A stretch of 14,722 nucleotides of DNA from an uncultured Bacilli bacterium (GCA_934096015.1 CAKOLD010000022.1:1-14722), one strand, 5' to 3'; positions 5,356 through 14,020 are shown, numbered from the stretch's first letter. Notes: a model not told the origin generated them from the sequence alone. A program made the numbers and translations.

Positions 5356-7934
5356 ATATATTTATTTATTCCTTTCTTTTTTAAAATAACCTTTCTAACT
5401 AAATCAACTGGTATAACAGATAAAGCCATTAAAAGCACAAATAATAACTCTTTTAAACTTAAGCCATATGTTCTAAAAATAGAACCTCCAAAATAAATTA
5501 AATATATTTGAACTATACTAATCATTAAAAATATAATAATAAATATCTTATTATTTTTTAAATTTTTGAATAAATTTAAACTATCTGTACGTGCATTAAA
5601 AGCATTAAATATTCCATTAAAAATAAATAGTGCAAAAAAAGCTGTTAAAAAATATTTATTTTCCACATCATAAGTTATAAATTTTTGAATAAAAGAATTT
5701 TTTAAGAAAAAAATACAAATTAAAGCAGAATATAATCCACACCATAATATTTGATAATACATATATTTATTTATAATTGGTTCATTTTTAGGTTTACTAG
5801 GTTCTAACATATAATCTTGACTAGCATATTCGTAACTAAAAGCTAACCCACTTAAAGTATCCATAATCATATTTATCCATAACATCTGAATTATTGTAAT
5901 TGGTGTAGTTATTCCCATAATTGGACCAACTACACTTAAAACAATTGCACATATATTAACAGTTAACTGATATATAACAAATTTTCTTAAACTTTTAAAT
6001 ATTGTTCTTCCAAATAAAATTGCTTTACTTATTGATAAAAAGTTATCATCTAATATTACAATATCACTTGCTTCTTTAGCAACTTCTGTCCCACTTCCCA
6101 TTGCAAAGCCAACATCGGCTTTTTTTAATGCTGGAGCATCATTTACCCCATCTCCTGTCATACCAACAACCAAACCTTTTTTTTGTAAAACATTTACCAA
6201 TCTACTTTTATCTTGAGGTAATGCTCTTGCCACTATTTTTAAATCATCAATTATATTTAATACCTGATCATCGGACATATTATTTAATTGTTCACTCGTA
6301 ATAACTTTATCTTTATTAGAAGAAATTAATTTTAATTCACAGCCAATTGCATATGCCGTATCAGCATCATCACCAGTTATCATTATAGTTTTAATATCTG
6401 CAGAATTTACCAAACCCAAACCCTCAATAGCTTCTTTTCTTACATTGTCTTTTAAAAATACACACCCAACATAAGTTAAACTTTTCATATCAGTATTCTT
6501 AGTATTAATTGCTAAACTAATTACTCTAATTCCTTGCTTAGTATATTTTCGTATATTTTCTAATAATTTCTCTTTATTTCTTAGTATACTCTTATTTAGA
6601 TTAGAATCTATACAATAATCACACTTATCTATTATCTTTTCACTAGCGCCTTTAAAAAAAGTTATTCCATTATCTTTATTAATAACAGAACTATATTTAT
6701 TTTTACTATCAAATGTTATTAGTGTTTCAACATTTCCTTTCATAGGTTCTGGATAATATTTTAAAAGAGCTTTATCAGTACTATTTCCCCCTAATATTTC
6801 ACCATTACTAGAAACAACACTAGCATTATTATATATGATAGAATCATATAATATTTTTTTATAATCTTTATAATTTTCTAATTTTTCTCTTTCATAAACA
6901 TTCCCTTTATAATCCATAAAACCTACCACACTTAAAGTCCCATCAGTTAAAGTGCCTGTTTTATCAGTTAATAATATATTTATACTCCCCGCAGTTTCAA
7001 TTCCTACCAGTTTTCTAACTAAAACATTATTTTTAAGCATTCTTTTCATATTTGAAGACAATACTAATGCAACCATCATTGGTAATCCTTCAGGAACAGC
7101 CATAATAATTACTGTTACACATAATGTTAAAGCATAAATTAAATGATCAATCATCAAAGGAATATTTGTTAAAGTTTCTTTTATTAAAACTAAATCATAA
7201 TTATTTTTAATAACTATAACACTAAATAAATAAGAAATTACTACTAAAACACTACCTAAGTAGCCTAGCTTACTAATTACTTTTGCTAAATCTCTTAATC
7301 TTAGTTTTAAAGGACTATCTCCAGTAGTTTCTCCAAGTTCTTTAGCAATCTTACCATAAACTGTAGCTTCTCCTACTTTACTAACTTGAATTACACATTC
7401 ACCACTAGTAATTACACAACCTCTTAAAACTACTTCACCACTATTTTTTTCAATTTCTCTACTTTCACCATTAATTCTAGACTCATCAATTAATATACTA
7501 CCACTAACCAAAAAACCATCAGCAGGAATTAATTCACCACTTCCAAGTATTACAATATCTCCAACAACTAAGTCATTTATACTTATACTAATAAGTTTAC
7601 CATTTCTTTTAACCCTAACATTTATTTTGGCACTTTCTTCTTGCAACCTTTTAAAAGCCTTTTCACTCCCATATTCACTAATAGTTGAAATAAACGACGC
7701 TAAAAAAATTGCTATTAAAATTCCTAACGTTTCAAACCAATTAAAATCTTGAAAAAGGAAAATTACTTTAACTAAAAGAGCAACTAATAAAATTTTTATA
7801 ATAGGATCCCCTAAAGTCTCTATTAAGAGCGAAAAAAAAGTATTACTTTTAGTACTACTTATATTATTACTTCCATACTTTTTTAAACTACTACTTACTT
7901 CTTTATTCGATAATCCATTAAATTGCACGACCAT
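5352..7934 (-). CDS. Calcium-translocating P-type ATPase, PMCA type (P2B)
   Basis: An 860-residue P2-type cation pump with all main domains in order: actuator loop, phosphorylation domain with D324 in DKTGTLTDG, nucleotide-binding KGAS at 428-431, TGD at 520-522, TGDGVNDAPALKKADVGFAMG at 593-613, and ten predicted membrane helices. PEGL at 281-284 in helix M4, N660 in M5 and NMIMDT (N688, D692) in M6 form one calcium site; the M5 sequence QLTVN and the helix M6 sequence are like plasma-membrane (PMCA) pumps, which have site II only. It should export calcium from the cytosol at the cost of ATP. The actuator motif is NGES (155-158) where TGES is expected. ATG at 7934 is 2 nt after GAGGAGG; a GTG two codons later would have better spacing. 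Third gene after ligase and kinase (47-nt gap). No terminator follows. Confidence 0.94.
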   Translation of the reverse strand: MVVQFNGLSNKEVSSSLKKYGSNNISSTKSNTFFSLLIETLGDPIIKILLVALLVKVIFLFQDFNWFETLGILIAIFLASFISTISEYGSEKAFKRLQEESAKINVRVKRNGKLISISINDLVVGDIVILGSGELIPADGFLVSGSILIDESRINGESREIEKNSGEVVLRGCVITSGECVIQVSKVGEATVYGKIAKELGETTGDSPLKLRLRDLAKVISKLGYLGSVLVVISYLFSVIVIKNNYDLVLIKETLTNIPLMIDHLIYALTLCVTVIIMAVPEGLPMMVALVLSSNMKRMLKNNVLVRKLVGIETAGSINILLTDKTGTLTDGTLSVVGFMDYKGNVYEREKLENYKDYKKILYDSIIYNNASVVSSNGEILGGNSTDKALLKYYPEPMKGNVETLITFDSKNKYSSVINKDNGITFFKGASEKIIDKCDYCIDSNLNKSILRNKEKLLENIRKYTKQGIRVISLAINTKNTDMKSLTYVGCVFLKDNVRKEAIEGLGLVNSADIKTIMITGDDADTAYAIGCELKLISSNKDKVITSEQLNNMSDDQVLNIIDDLKIVARALPQDKSRLVNVLQKKGLVVGMTGDGVNDAPALKKADVGFAMGSGTEVAKEASDIVILDDNFLSISKAILFGRTIFKSLRKFVIYQLTVNICAIVLSVVGPIMGITTPITIIQMLWINMIMDTLSGLAFSYEYASQDYMLEPSKPKNEPIINKYMYYQILWCGLYSALICIFFLKNSFIQKFITYDVENKYFLTAFFALFIFNGIFNAFNARTDSLNLFKNLKNNKIFIIIFLMISIVQIYLIYFGGSIFRTYGLSLKELLFVLLMALSVIPVDLVRKVILKKKGINKYI

Positions 7935-7964
7935 TTCCTCCTCACAAAATCATATGAAATGGTC
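7929..7964 (-). promoter_or_regulatory. Hairpin around the start site of the calcium ATPase
   Basis: In the mRNA, GACCATTT (7957-7964) can pair perfectly over 8 bp with AAATGGTC (7929-7936). The 20-nt loop holds GAGGAGG, and the ATG start (7932-7934) lies in the 3' strand of the stem. A run of nine U (7965-7973) comes just before the hairpin. The layout could limit or time translation; it could also be a chance structure. Confidence 0.4.
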
Positions 7965-7981
7965 AAAAAAAAAGAACTAAA

Positions 7982-9769
7982 TTAGCAATATTTATCTATT
8001 ACTTTTTTTAGTTCAACATCTAAATTACTTAATAATATATAATCAGTAAATCCATCTTCTTTATAATGATCTTTTATATGTTCCTTAGTTTCTTTTAATA
8101 ACACCACAGTTGGTATTTTATACCCCTCTATTTTTTCTAATTCTTGTAAAGTTGCAAGTCCACTCATATTTTTCATATCATCAGCAATTAATATTAAATC
8201 ATATGATTTTCCAGACTTTATTTTACTTATTGCATCTTGACCATATAAACTTGTACTTACCATTATATTTTTATCTAATCTATCTTTTATATTTGCAATT
8301 TCTTTTTCACTTTCACTTACAATTAATACCTTAGGTAAATTAAATAAAATATGTTCATACTTATCCATTATTTTTTCAGTCTTTTTATTCTCATAAACAT
8401 TTTGATCAATAGTTATTATTACTTCAGTACCTTTACCAACTTCACTTTTTATCATTAAGTTTCCACCTAATAATTTAATTGATTTTTGACAAGCTTTTAA
8501 ATTTAAATCCAATTTTTCTAAATTCTTTATATCATCTACTGATAATTCATTTGTAGTAACCAATAAATCATTTACTTTATCAATACTCATACCTACTCCT
8601 GAATCTTCAACAGTTATTATTAATCTACATACATCGTATTTTATTATTGAATTTACACTTAATTCTATAAATCCACTATTAGTTTTTTTAACAGAATTTA
8701 ATAATATTGACATTATAATTTGTTTTAATTTTATGCTATCACCATATAAAATTGGAATACTCTCATCTATTTTAAACCTAAATGCAACTTCATCTTTTTT
8801 ATATTCACTCATTCTATACTCTATATCTTTAAATAAATTATAAATATTATATCTATTATTAACAATCTTAATATTTCTAGAATCTAATGTAGTTACATCT
8901 AAAACATCATTTACTATAAAATCTAATTGTTTACTATTAGAATCCATTAATTTAATTCCCTGTTTAATATCTTTTATATCATCACTAGTTTTTAATACAC
9001 TTAATATATTTCTCATATTAGTAATAGGTTTTCTAACTTCTTGAGTCATATTAAATAAGAAATTAGACTTATCTTCAAAACTTTTTTCTACTAAAATTTT
9101 ATTTTTATATAATTCATTTATCATTTGCAAATCAGGATTCTCTATAGTGAAATACATCAAAAAAGTTATAAATGATTCCGCAAAAGATAATAATAGTAAC
9201 CCAGGATTTAATTTTTGTATTACCATTACAATAGAACCTATCGTCAAAAAAGCAACTAAAGGAATAAATTTTCTTTGTGTAATATATCTAATATTTTTTA
9301 TTAAACAAATTATTACAATTATTATAAATACAGTAGAAACCCCATACATAACGTTACAAGCTGGGCCATATGAATAAATTATTCCATCGGTATTGTAATA
9401 TTCAATTGGTAAAATCACTTCTATCAAAATTAAAACAAACATTAATATTTTAAATAATAAACTTGTTTTCTTTTTATCAATATTTTTTACTGATATTATA
9501 AATATATATAAAGTAAAAATCATTAACCACATTACTAAGTATACCAAATATAATTTAGAAAAAATCATATTTGGAATTACAAATTTATCCATTCTTCCCA
9601 TAAAATAGTATGTTGGAATTCCCACAAGAGGACCAAATAAACTTGTTATAATAAGATAAGAATAAATTTGATTTTCATATGTTTTCAACCTTTTTTTAGA
9701 AAAAAATACTACTACTAACAAACTGGTATAAATTAATGAACAAATGCTAAAATAAATACCTACTGTCAT
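7982..9769 (-). CDS. 7TM hybrid histidine kinase with degenerate H-box and receiver (pseudokinase-like)
   Basis: A 595-residue protein: about seven N-terminal membrane helices (2-208), a dimerisation/H-box helix region (230-300), an ATPase domain (300-455) and a C-terminal receiver-like domain (478-593). The kinase H-box, normally SHE(I/L)R.P, reads MTQEVRKPI, so Gln243 stands where the phosphorylated His should be. The ATP domain keeps the N-box Asn358 (SILLNS), the D.G.G box (DSGVG, 389-393) and GKGT (445-448), but the GLGL loop is DLNL. The receiver lacks the phospho-accepting Asp (A529 in LILIADDMKNMSG), the acidic pair is S485/E486, and the conserved Thr and Lys are Leu. It should therefore sense a signal and perhaps bind ATP without phosphorelay. 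AGGTGA precedes the ATG. It lies between ligase and calcium ATPase genes. Confidence 0.9.
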   Translation of the reverse strand: MTVGIYFSICSLIYTSLLVVVFFSKKRLKTYENQIYSYLIITSLFGPLVGIPTYYFMGRMDKFVIPNMIFSKLYLVYLVMWLMIFTLYIFIISVKNIDKKKTSLLFKILMFVLILIEVILPIEYYNTDGIIYSYGPACNVMYGVSTVFIIIVIICLIKNIRYITQRKFIPLVAFLTIGSIVMVIQKLNPGLLLLSFAESFITFLMYFTIENPDLQMINELYKNKILVEKSFEDKSNFLFNMTQEVRKPITNMRNILSVLKTSDDIKDIKQGIKLMDSNSKQLDFIVNDVLDVTTLDSRNIKIVNNRYNIYNLFKDIEYRMSEYKKDEVAFRFKIDESIPILYGDSIKLKQIIMSILLNSVKKTNSGFIELSVNSIIKYDVCRLIITVEDSGVGMSIDKVNDLLVTTNELSVDDIKNLEKLDLNLKACQKSIKLLGGNLMIKSEVGKGTEVIITIDQNVYENKKTEKIMDKYEHILFNLPKVLIVSESEKEIANIKDRLDKNIMVSTSLYGQDAISKIKSGKSYDLILIADDMKNMSGLATLQELEKIEGYKIPTVVLLKETKEHIKDHYKEDGFTDYILLSNLDVELKKVIDKYC

Positions 9770-9791
9770 TATAAATCACCTACCTTAACTT

Positions 9792-9800
9792 ATTATATCA
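9792..9800 (-). promoter_or_regulatory. Extended -10 promoter element for the kinase gene
   Basis: TGATATAAT on the minus strand is a perfect TGn-TATAAT extended -10, 22 nt before the ATG at 9769, with AGGTGA between. The -35 region is poor. It allows expression of kinase and ATPase apart from the ligase gene. Confidence 0.5.
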
Positions 9801-9814
9801 TAAAATTACAATTA

Positions 9815-12610
9815 CTACTTTTTATTATTTTCAAAAAGCACTTTTTTATTTTGAAATTTTTGACCCTTTTTTTGAAGTTTTATAACATCAACTTTACCAG
9901 CTAAAGTGTATGGCAATTTATCAACATATCGATACCATTCTGGTCTATCACGATCAGGAATATTGTCATTAATTAATGTTTCAATTGACTTATGAATGCT
10001 TTCAATAGATCTATCCAAAGAATTTTTTAATACTATATATACCATAGGATATTTACCAGTTTCATCTGCTATATATCCAACACCAACAACTGCAGAATCC
10101 TCAACATAATCACTCTTATCAATAATGTTTTTTAAAGGTAGAGTAGGTACTTTATGGCCATCAGGTCTAACGATTATATTTTTAATTCTCTCATCAAAAA
10201 ATAAAACTCCATCTTCATCCATATATACAAGATCCCCAGTTTTTGACCATCTTACTCCTTTTTCATCAGTAACAAAAAATTTTTCATTTTCTTCCAAAGC
10301 AGCCAGATACCCTTCCATTTGAGTTGGACCAGAAACATAAAGTTCTCCAACTTCATGATTTCTACCATAAGATAATTCCTTACCATCTTTAGAAATGATT
10401 TTAACATTATTACCAACATGAGGTATACCAACACTTCCAAGTTTATTCACATCATCATTAACAGTCGTACAAAATCCCCCACCATATTCACTCATGCCTA
10501 AGCCTTTCTTTATATTGTTGGCATTATGAAGTTTCATAAATTTATTTACTTTATATTCTTTGCTAGAAGACATTTTATCTCCACCATAAATACTATTCTG
10601 TAAATAACTTAAATCATCATTTTTTAATACTTTACTTTCTGACATGATTTCAAAGAATCTTGGAGTTCCTATAACATGATTTGGTCTATATTTTTGAATT
10701 AACTTAGGAAAATCTTTAGGTTTATAACTTGGAACCAAAGCTATTTTTACACCATAAGACAATGCATTATGCATTCCTACGCTAGATCCATAAGCTGTAA
10801 AAAAAGGTATATTTCCTAAAAATCTATCTCCAACATGAGGAGCTATACCAGAATACTTTAATTGCATATTTTGACCATTATATGTTTCGTTTGTCAAAAC
10901 AGCTCCTTTAGGTTTTCCAGTTGTACCACTAGTATAAACAACAGAAACTGGCGAATTACTAGAAAAATTACAATCTTTTATAAAATTAAAACTATCTCCA
11001 ACAGTTTTAAATGTTTTATAACTAATATATTTTCCTCCACACTTAATTTTTTTATGAGTTAAATTATACATTTTTTTTATCTTATTATTTTTAACTGATT
11101 CCATAGGAGAAATGCTAACAACAGTTTTTAAAGAACTCTTATCAATTATTTTATCAATATTTGTTTTACATAAATCCAACATAAACATTACTCTGCTTTT
11201 AGAATCTTCCAAATAATCCAAAATTCTAGAAGCTGAAGTTCTTGGTTCAATTAAACTTGCAATTGCACCAATTTTATTGCAAGCATAAAATAAATAAACA
11301 AATTCAGGAATATTAGGTAAACAAAAAGTTACAAAATCACCTTTTTTTACCCCTAAAGCACATAAACTTTTACTTACAATTTCTATCTGATTAAACATTT
11401 CATAATATTTTATTTCTTCTCCAAAATATTCTAGAGCAACTTCTAAATAATTATCTTGATTAGCATCTTTTATATTTTGATATAAAGTTTTAGCTACTAC
11501 TTTATCTTTTTGACTTTCTTTAGGATAATATTTTAACCACGGCTTATCAATACTTGGTAAACCAGTTTTATATAGTTTTTTTCTTTCTATTTCTTTATCT
11601 AAATCATCTACAATATAAAGAAAATTATTTGAAATATACCCAACTTTATCAGTCATAATTTCTTTGCCATTAAGTTTTAAAACAATTTGACCAACTTCCC
11701 CTAGAGTTAATTCTTTATGTTTTAAAACATGACATATTTTAATATCACCAGCGCTACCTACACTACCAATCATATTATTAGTTTTAGAAGTTAAACTAAT
11801 TAAATAACCATTGTATGAAAAACACATTCCAAATTTTTCTTTAAAAATATCTCTAAGAATTTGTTCTTTATATGGATTAACTACTCCAACACTATAAGCA
11901 AAATCTAAAGATTTAAAATTAAATTTTTCTAATTCTTGTCTCTCCCAATCTAAGTTATTTTGAAAAATATAATTTGGTTTATAAATATCATTTATAACAT
12001 TTAAATCTCTATTATCAATTATAATATTAATTCCATTTAAAAGAGGCATATGAACATTATATAAAAGTGCAAATAAATTATTATAAGATACACTAGTCCA
12101 TAAAGATTTTCCACTCTTAAAATCAAATTTTCTAGAAGAAATACATTCATTTATATCTTCACCATTCAAATTTAATCCTTCATAAGAAATCTTAAATGAA
12201 TCATTCTCTTTAATAGGTTTATTATATAATTTTGCTAATTCTAAAAAATCATCCCACAAAATTATATTATCATCATATTCTTTGGTATCTCCAACAATTA
12301 TAACTTTATCATAATTATTATCATCTCTTTTATAACTATTAGTTATTAAAATATTAGCATCTTTACTAGTCGTTAATGTAGCTCCAAGCTTATTAAGCGC
12401 ATAAAAGCAATAAATATAAATACCAGAATTAGATAATTCAAGACAAACCTTATTATCACTTGAAAAACCAATTTCCTTAAAACTTCTTGCTACTAAATCA
12501 ATCTTTTTTAAAAGATCTATATATGATATTGATTTACCATTTTCTGTAATTGCCCCACTATTTTGATATAAAAAACACTTTTCTTTTAATTGTAAATATA
12601 AATTTTCCAT
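9815..12610 (-). CDS. Tandem acyl-adenylate (ANL) ligase: degenerate first module plus intact acyl-CoA-synthetase-like module
   Basis: At 931 residues it is nearly twice the length of a usual acyl-CoA or acyl-ACP synthetase. The second module (about 370-931) has the full signature: P-loop YTSGTTGKPKG at 559-569, GMSEYGG at 705-711, TGDL with D793, the hinge region DERIKN with R808, and LAGK with the catalytic Lys906. It should activate a carboxylic acid with ATP and transfer it to a thiol such as CoA. The first module (about 1-345) has the same order, such as YIDLLKKIDLVARSF, LNKLGATLT, GSVGSAGDIKI at 282-292, GEVGQIVLKLNG and MTDKVGYISNNFLYI, but the P-loop region reads FKSGKSLWTSVSYNN and is not functional. 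The substrate cannot be told. Start: GGGGGA is 6-7 nt before ATG 12610. No membrane segment. First gene upstream of the kinase, with a 45-nt gap. Confidence 0.88.
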   Translation of the reverse strand: MENLYLQLKEKCFLYQNSGAITENGKSISYIDLLKKIDLVARSFKEIGFSSDNKVCLELSNSGIYIYCFYALNKLGATLTTSKDANILITNSYKRDDNNYDKVIIVGDTKEYDDNIILWDDFLELAKLYNKPIKENDSFKISYEGLNLNGEDINECISSRKFDFKSGKSLWTSVSYNNLFALLYNVHMPLLNGINIIIDNRDLNVINDIYKPNYIFQNNLDWERQELEKFNFKSLDFAYSVGVVNPYKEQILRDIFKEKFGMCFSYNGYLISLTSKTNNMIGSVGSAGDIKICHVLKHKELTLGEVGQIVLKLNGKEIMTDKVGYISNNFLYIVDDLDKEIERKKLYKTGLPSIDKPWLKYYPKESQKDKVVAKTLYQNIKDANQDNYLEVALEYFGEEIKYYEMFNQIEIVSKSLCALGVKKGDFVTFCLPNIPEFVYLFYACNKIGAIASLIEPRTSASRILDYLEDSKSRVMFMLDLCKTNIDKIIDKSSLKTVVSISPMESVKNNKIKKMYNLTHKKIKCGGKYISYKTFKTVGDSFNFIKDCNFSSNSPVSVVYTSGTTGKPKGAVLTNETYNGQNMQLKYSGIAPHVGDRFLGNIPFFTAYGSSVGMHNALSYGVKIALVPSYKPKDFPKLIQKYRPNHVIGTPRFFEIMSESKVLKNDDLSYLQNSIYGGDKMSSSKEYKVNKFMKLHNANNIKKGLGMSEYGGGFCTTVNDDVNKLGSVGIPHVGNNVKIISKDGKELSYGRNHEVGELYVSGPTQMEGYLAALEENEKFFVTDEKGVRWSKTGDLVYMDEDGVLFFDERIKNIIVRPDGHKVPTLPLKNIIDKSDYVEDSAVVGVGYIADETGKYPMVYIVLKNSLDRSIESIHKSIETLINDNIPDRDRPEWYRYVDKLPYTLAGKVDVIKLQKKGQKFQNKKVLFENNKK

Positions 12611-12630
12611 AATATATCCCCCAATACAAC

Positions 12631-12651
12631 TTTAGTTTAACACAAACTAAA
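12631..12651. promoter_or_regulatory. Perfect palindrome over the ligase promoter, candidate operator
   Basis: TTTAGTTT (12631-12638) and AAACTAAA (12644-12651) are perfect inverted arms around a 5-nt centre. On the minus strand the centre overlaps TGTTAAACT (12634-12642), an extended -10-like element, with GGGGGA and the ATG at 12610 downstream. A dimeric repressor would be well placed here. No known operator consensus is recognised, and no regulator gene is adjacent. Confidence 0.4.
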
Positions 12652-12697
12652 ATAATTTCCTAGCCCAATATTAAAGCACAAATTGATCAAAATGCAC

Positions 12698-12722
12698 AAA
12701 AAAATGAGCGAAATGCCCATTT
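12698..12722 (-). terminator. Intrinsic terminator of the SPFH gene
   Basis: AAATGGGC (12715-12722, minus strand) pairs with GCTCATTT (12702-12709) with one G-T pair and a 5-nt loop, then T-run of seven. It lies 7 nt after the stop (12730-12732) and separates this gene from the ligase gene. Confidence 0.82.
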
Positions 12723-12729
12723 TTACGTC

Positions 12730-13908
12730 TCAATTTACTTTCGTACCACATTGTCCACAGAAATTGCCACCAACTGGTGCTCCACAATTTGTGCAGAATT
12801 TAGAAGAATTAGCATTAGATGATTCATTATTAAACAAAGTTCCACTTTCTGGTTGTTCACCAGTAACTATTCCTTTTTCATTTTGATTAGCCATAGATTG
12901 TGCATTATTAACAGCATTTTGACCAATAGCTCCAGCAACAGTATTATTACCAACATTTTGAGCCATTCCCATTCCCATGAATCCCATCATAGACCCATTA
13001 GGATTTGCTGCTGCAGCTTTTTGAGCCTCAATAGTTCCACTAACTGCATAACCACTCATCATAGCACTATTAGTACCAAGCTTTTCACTTAATGACATTG
13101 TTTGAACCATTTTAGCAGAATCTTCTGTTAAATTAATATCACCCATTGCAACATCAGTAATTTCTAGCCCATATTTAGCACGCCAAGAATCATTTAAACA
13201 ATTATTCATTTCTTCAGAGATATCACTACCATACATACCCATATCTCCAAAAGAAACATTTTTCTTTCTCATTACAATAGTAATTGCTTTTGTAACAGTC
13301 TCTATAAATTTAGTTTTTAATTGGCTACCAACTACATCCATATAAGTTACTGTATCACTAGCGTTAGTACCTACAACTTCACTAACTAAAAGTGCTGGAT
13401 CAACTACTTTAAACGCATATTCACCATTAAATGTTACATCTAACATACCATATTTTACATCTTCTATTTTCTTTGGTTGTGGTGAACCAAATTTATTTCC
13501 TGTAATAACCTTAGTATTAATATAATATACTCTTTGATCATGCGCAGCTTGTCCACCATAAGTAATACGATTTCCTATTACTTTAATAGTATCTCCAATT
13601 CCTTTAAAGAATCCTCCAGTAAAAATACTTGGTTCACTTCCACTATCATAAGTAAATTCACCTGGTTCAGCAGAAAATTCTGTAATTCTACCATTATCAA
13701 TTACCATCATAGCCATTCCTACTGGAACTACAATTAAACTACCATTAGTAATTATTCCTTCACTAGGTTTTTTGTTTCCCTTTCCATGATTTACTTCTCC
13801 TCTTTGAATCAAAACATCTCCACTAACTTCTGGACATGTAATAAACTCTTTAAACTGATCTCCTAACCCACTAGAAACTGAGCTAGTAACCGCTTTTATA
13901 AGTCCCAT
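12730..13908 (-). CDS. SPFH-domain protein with C-terminal zinc ribbon (YdjI-like)
   Basis: A 392-residue soluble protein. Residues 1-280 form an SPFH (band 7-like) domain of the 'virion core protein' type found in B. subtilis YdjI: GLGDQFKEFITCPEVSGDVL at 14-33, GSLIVVPVGMAMMVIDNGRI at 56-75, EPGEFTYDSGSEPSIF at 81-96, and GLEITDVAMGDINLTEDSAKMV at 247-268. A glycine/methionine/alanine-rich linker (283-345) follows, then a zinc ribbon at 370-392 with C372, C375, C384 and C387. In B. subtilis the homologue belongs to an envelope-stress locus with a PspA-type protein; none is visible here. I start at ATG 13908 with GAGG upstream, not at the in-frame ATG 13941, because that codon lies inside the promoter. 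It has its own promoter and terminator, so is monocistronic. Confidence 0.9.
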   Translation of the reverse strand: MGLIKAVTSSVSSGLGDQFKEFITCPEVSGDVLIQRGEVNHGKGNKKPSEGIITNGSLIVVPVGMAMMVIDNGRITEFSAEPGEFTYDSGSEPSIFTGGFFKGIGDTIKVIGNRITYGGQAAHDQRVYYINTKVITGNKFGSPQPKKIEDVKYGMLDVTFNGEYAFKVVDPALLVSEVVGTNASDTVTYMDVVGSQLKTKFIETVTKAITIVMRKKNVSFGDMGMYGSDISEEMNNCLNDSWRAKYGLEITDVAMGDINLTEDSAKMVQTMSLSEKLGTNSAMMSGYAVSGTIEAQKAAAANPNGSMMGFMGMGMAQNVGNNTVAGAIGQNAVNNAQSMANQNEKGIVTGEQPESGTLFNNESSNANSSKFCTNCGAPVGGNFCGQCGTKVN

Positions 13909-13931
13909 AATAACCTCACTCTCTATAATTA

Positions 13932-13960
13932 AATATAACATATTATTATTTTTTATTCAA
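13932..13960 (-). promoter_or_regulatory. Promoter of the SPFH gene
   Basis: TTGAAT (13955-13960), exactly 17 nt, then TATATT (13932-13937) preceded by TGT. The start of transcription, at about 13925, leaves a 17-nt leader with GAGG before ATG 13908. It lies back-to-back with the plus-strand promoter at 13976-14004. Confidence 0.65.
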
Positions 13961-13975
13961 TAAAACAAAATAAAG

Positions 13976-14004
13976 TTAACACAATAAAATATATTTGATA
14001 TACT
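13976..14004 (+). promoter_or_regulatory. Promoter of the papain-fold protein gene
   Basis: TTAACA (13976-13981), 17 nt, then TATACT (13999-14004) preceded by TGA, an extended -10. AGAGGT (14010-14015) is the Shine-Dalgarno for ATG 14021. The leader is about 10 nt long. Confidence 0.62.
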
Positions 14005-14020
14005 AAAAAAGAGGTAAAAC

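Noticed and set aside
12682..12700. TTGATCAA-centred near-palindrome between the ligase and SPFH genes
   Set aside because: Only the central 8 bases are palindromic; the flanks mismatch, so it is likely chance in AT-rich DNA.
12683..13092. Plus-strand open frames opposite the SPFH gene
   Set aside because: They are mirror frames of a well-supported gene, low-complexity (Ser/Ile/Thr), and lack Shine-Dalgarno sequences and family motifs. The same applies to plus-strand frames opposite the ATPase, kinase and ligase genes.
13909..13941. Upstream ATG start for the SPFH gene
   Set aside because: That ATG falls inside the -10 region of the gene's own promoter, and a GAGG precedes the ATG at 13908.
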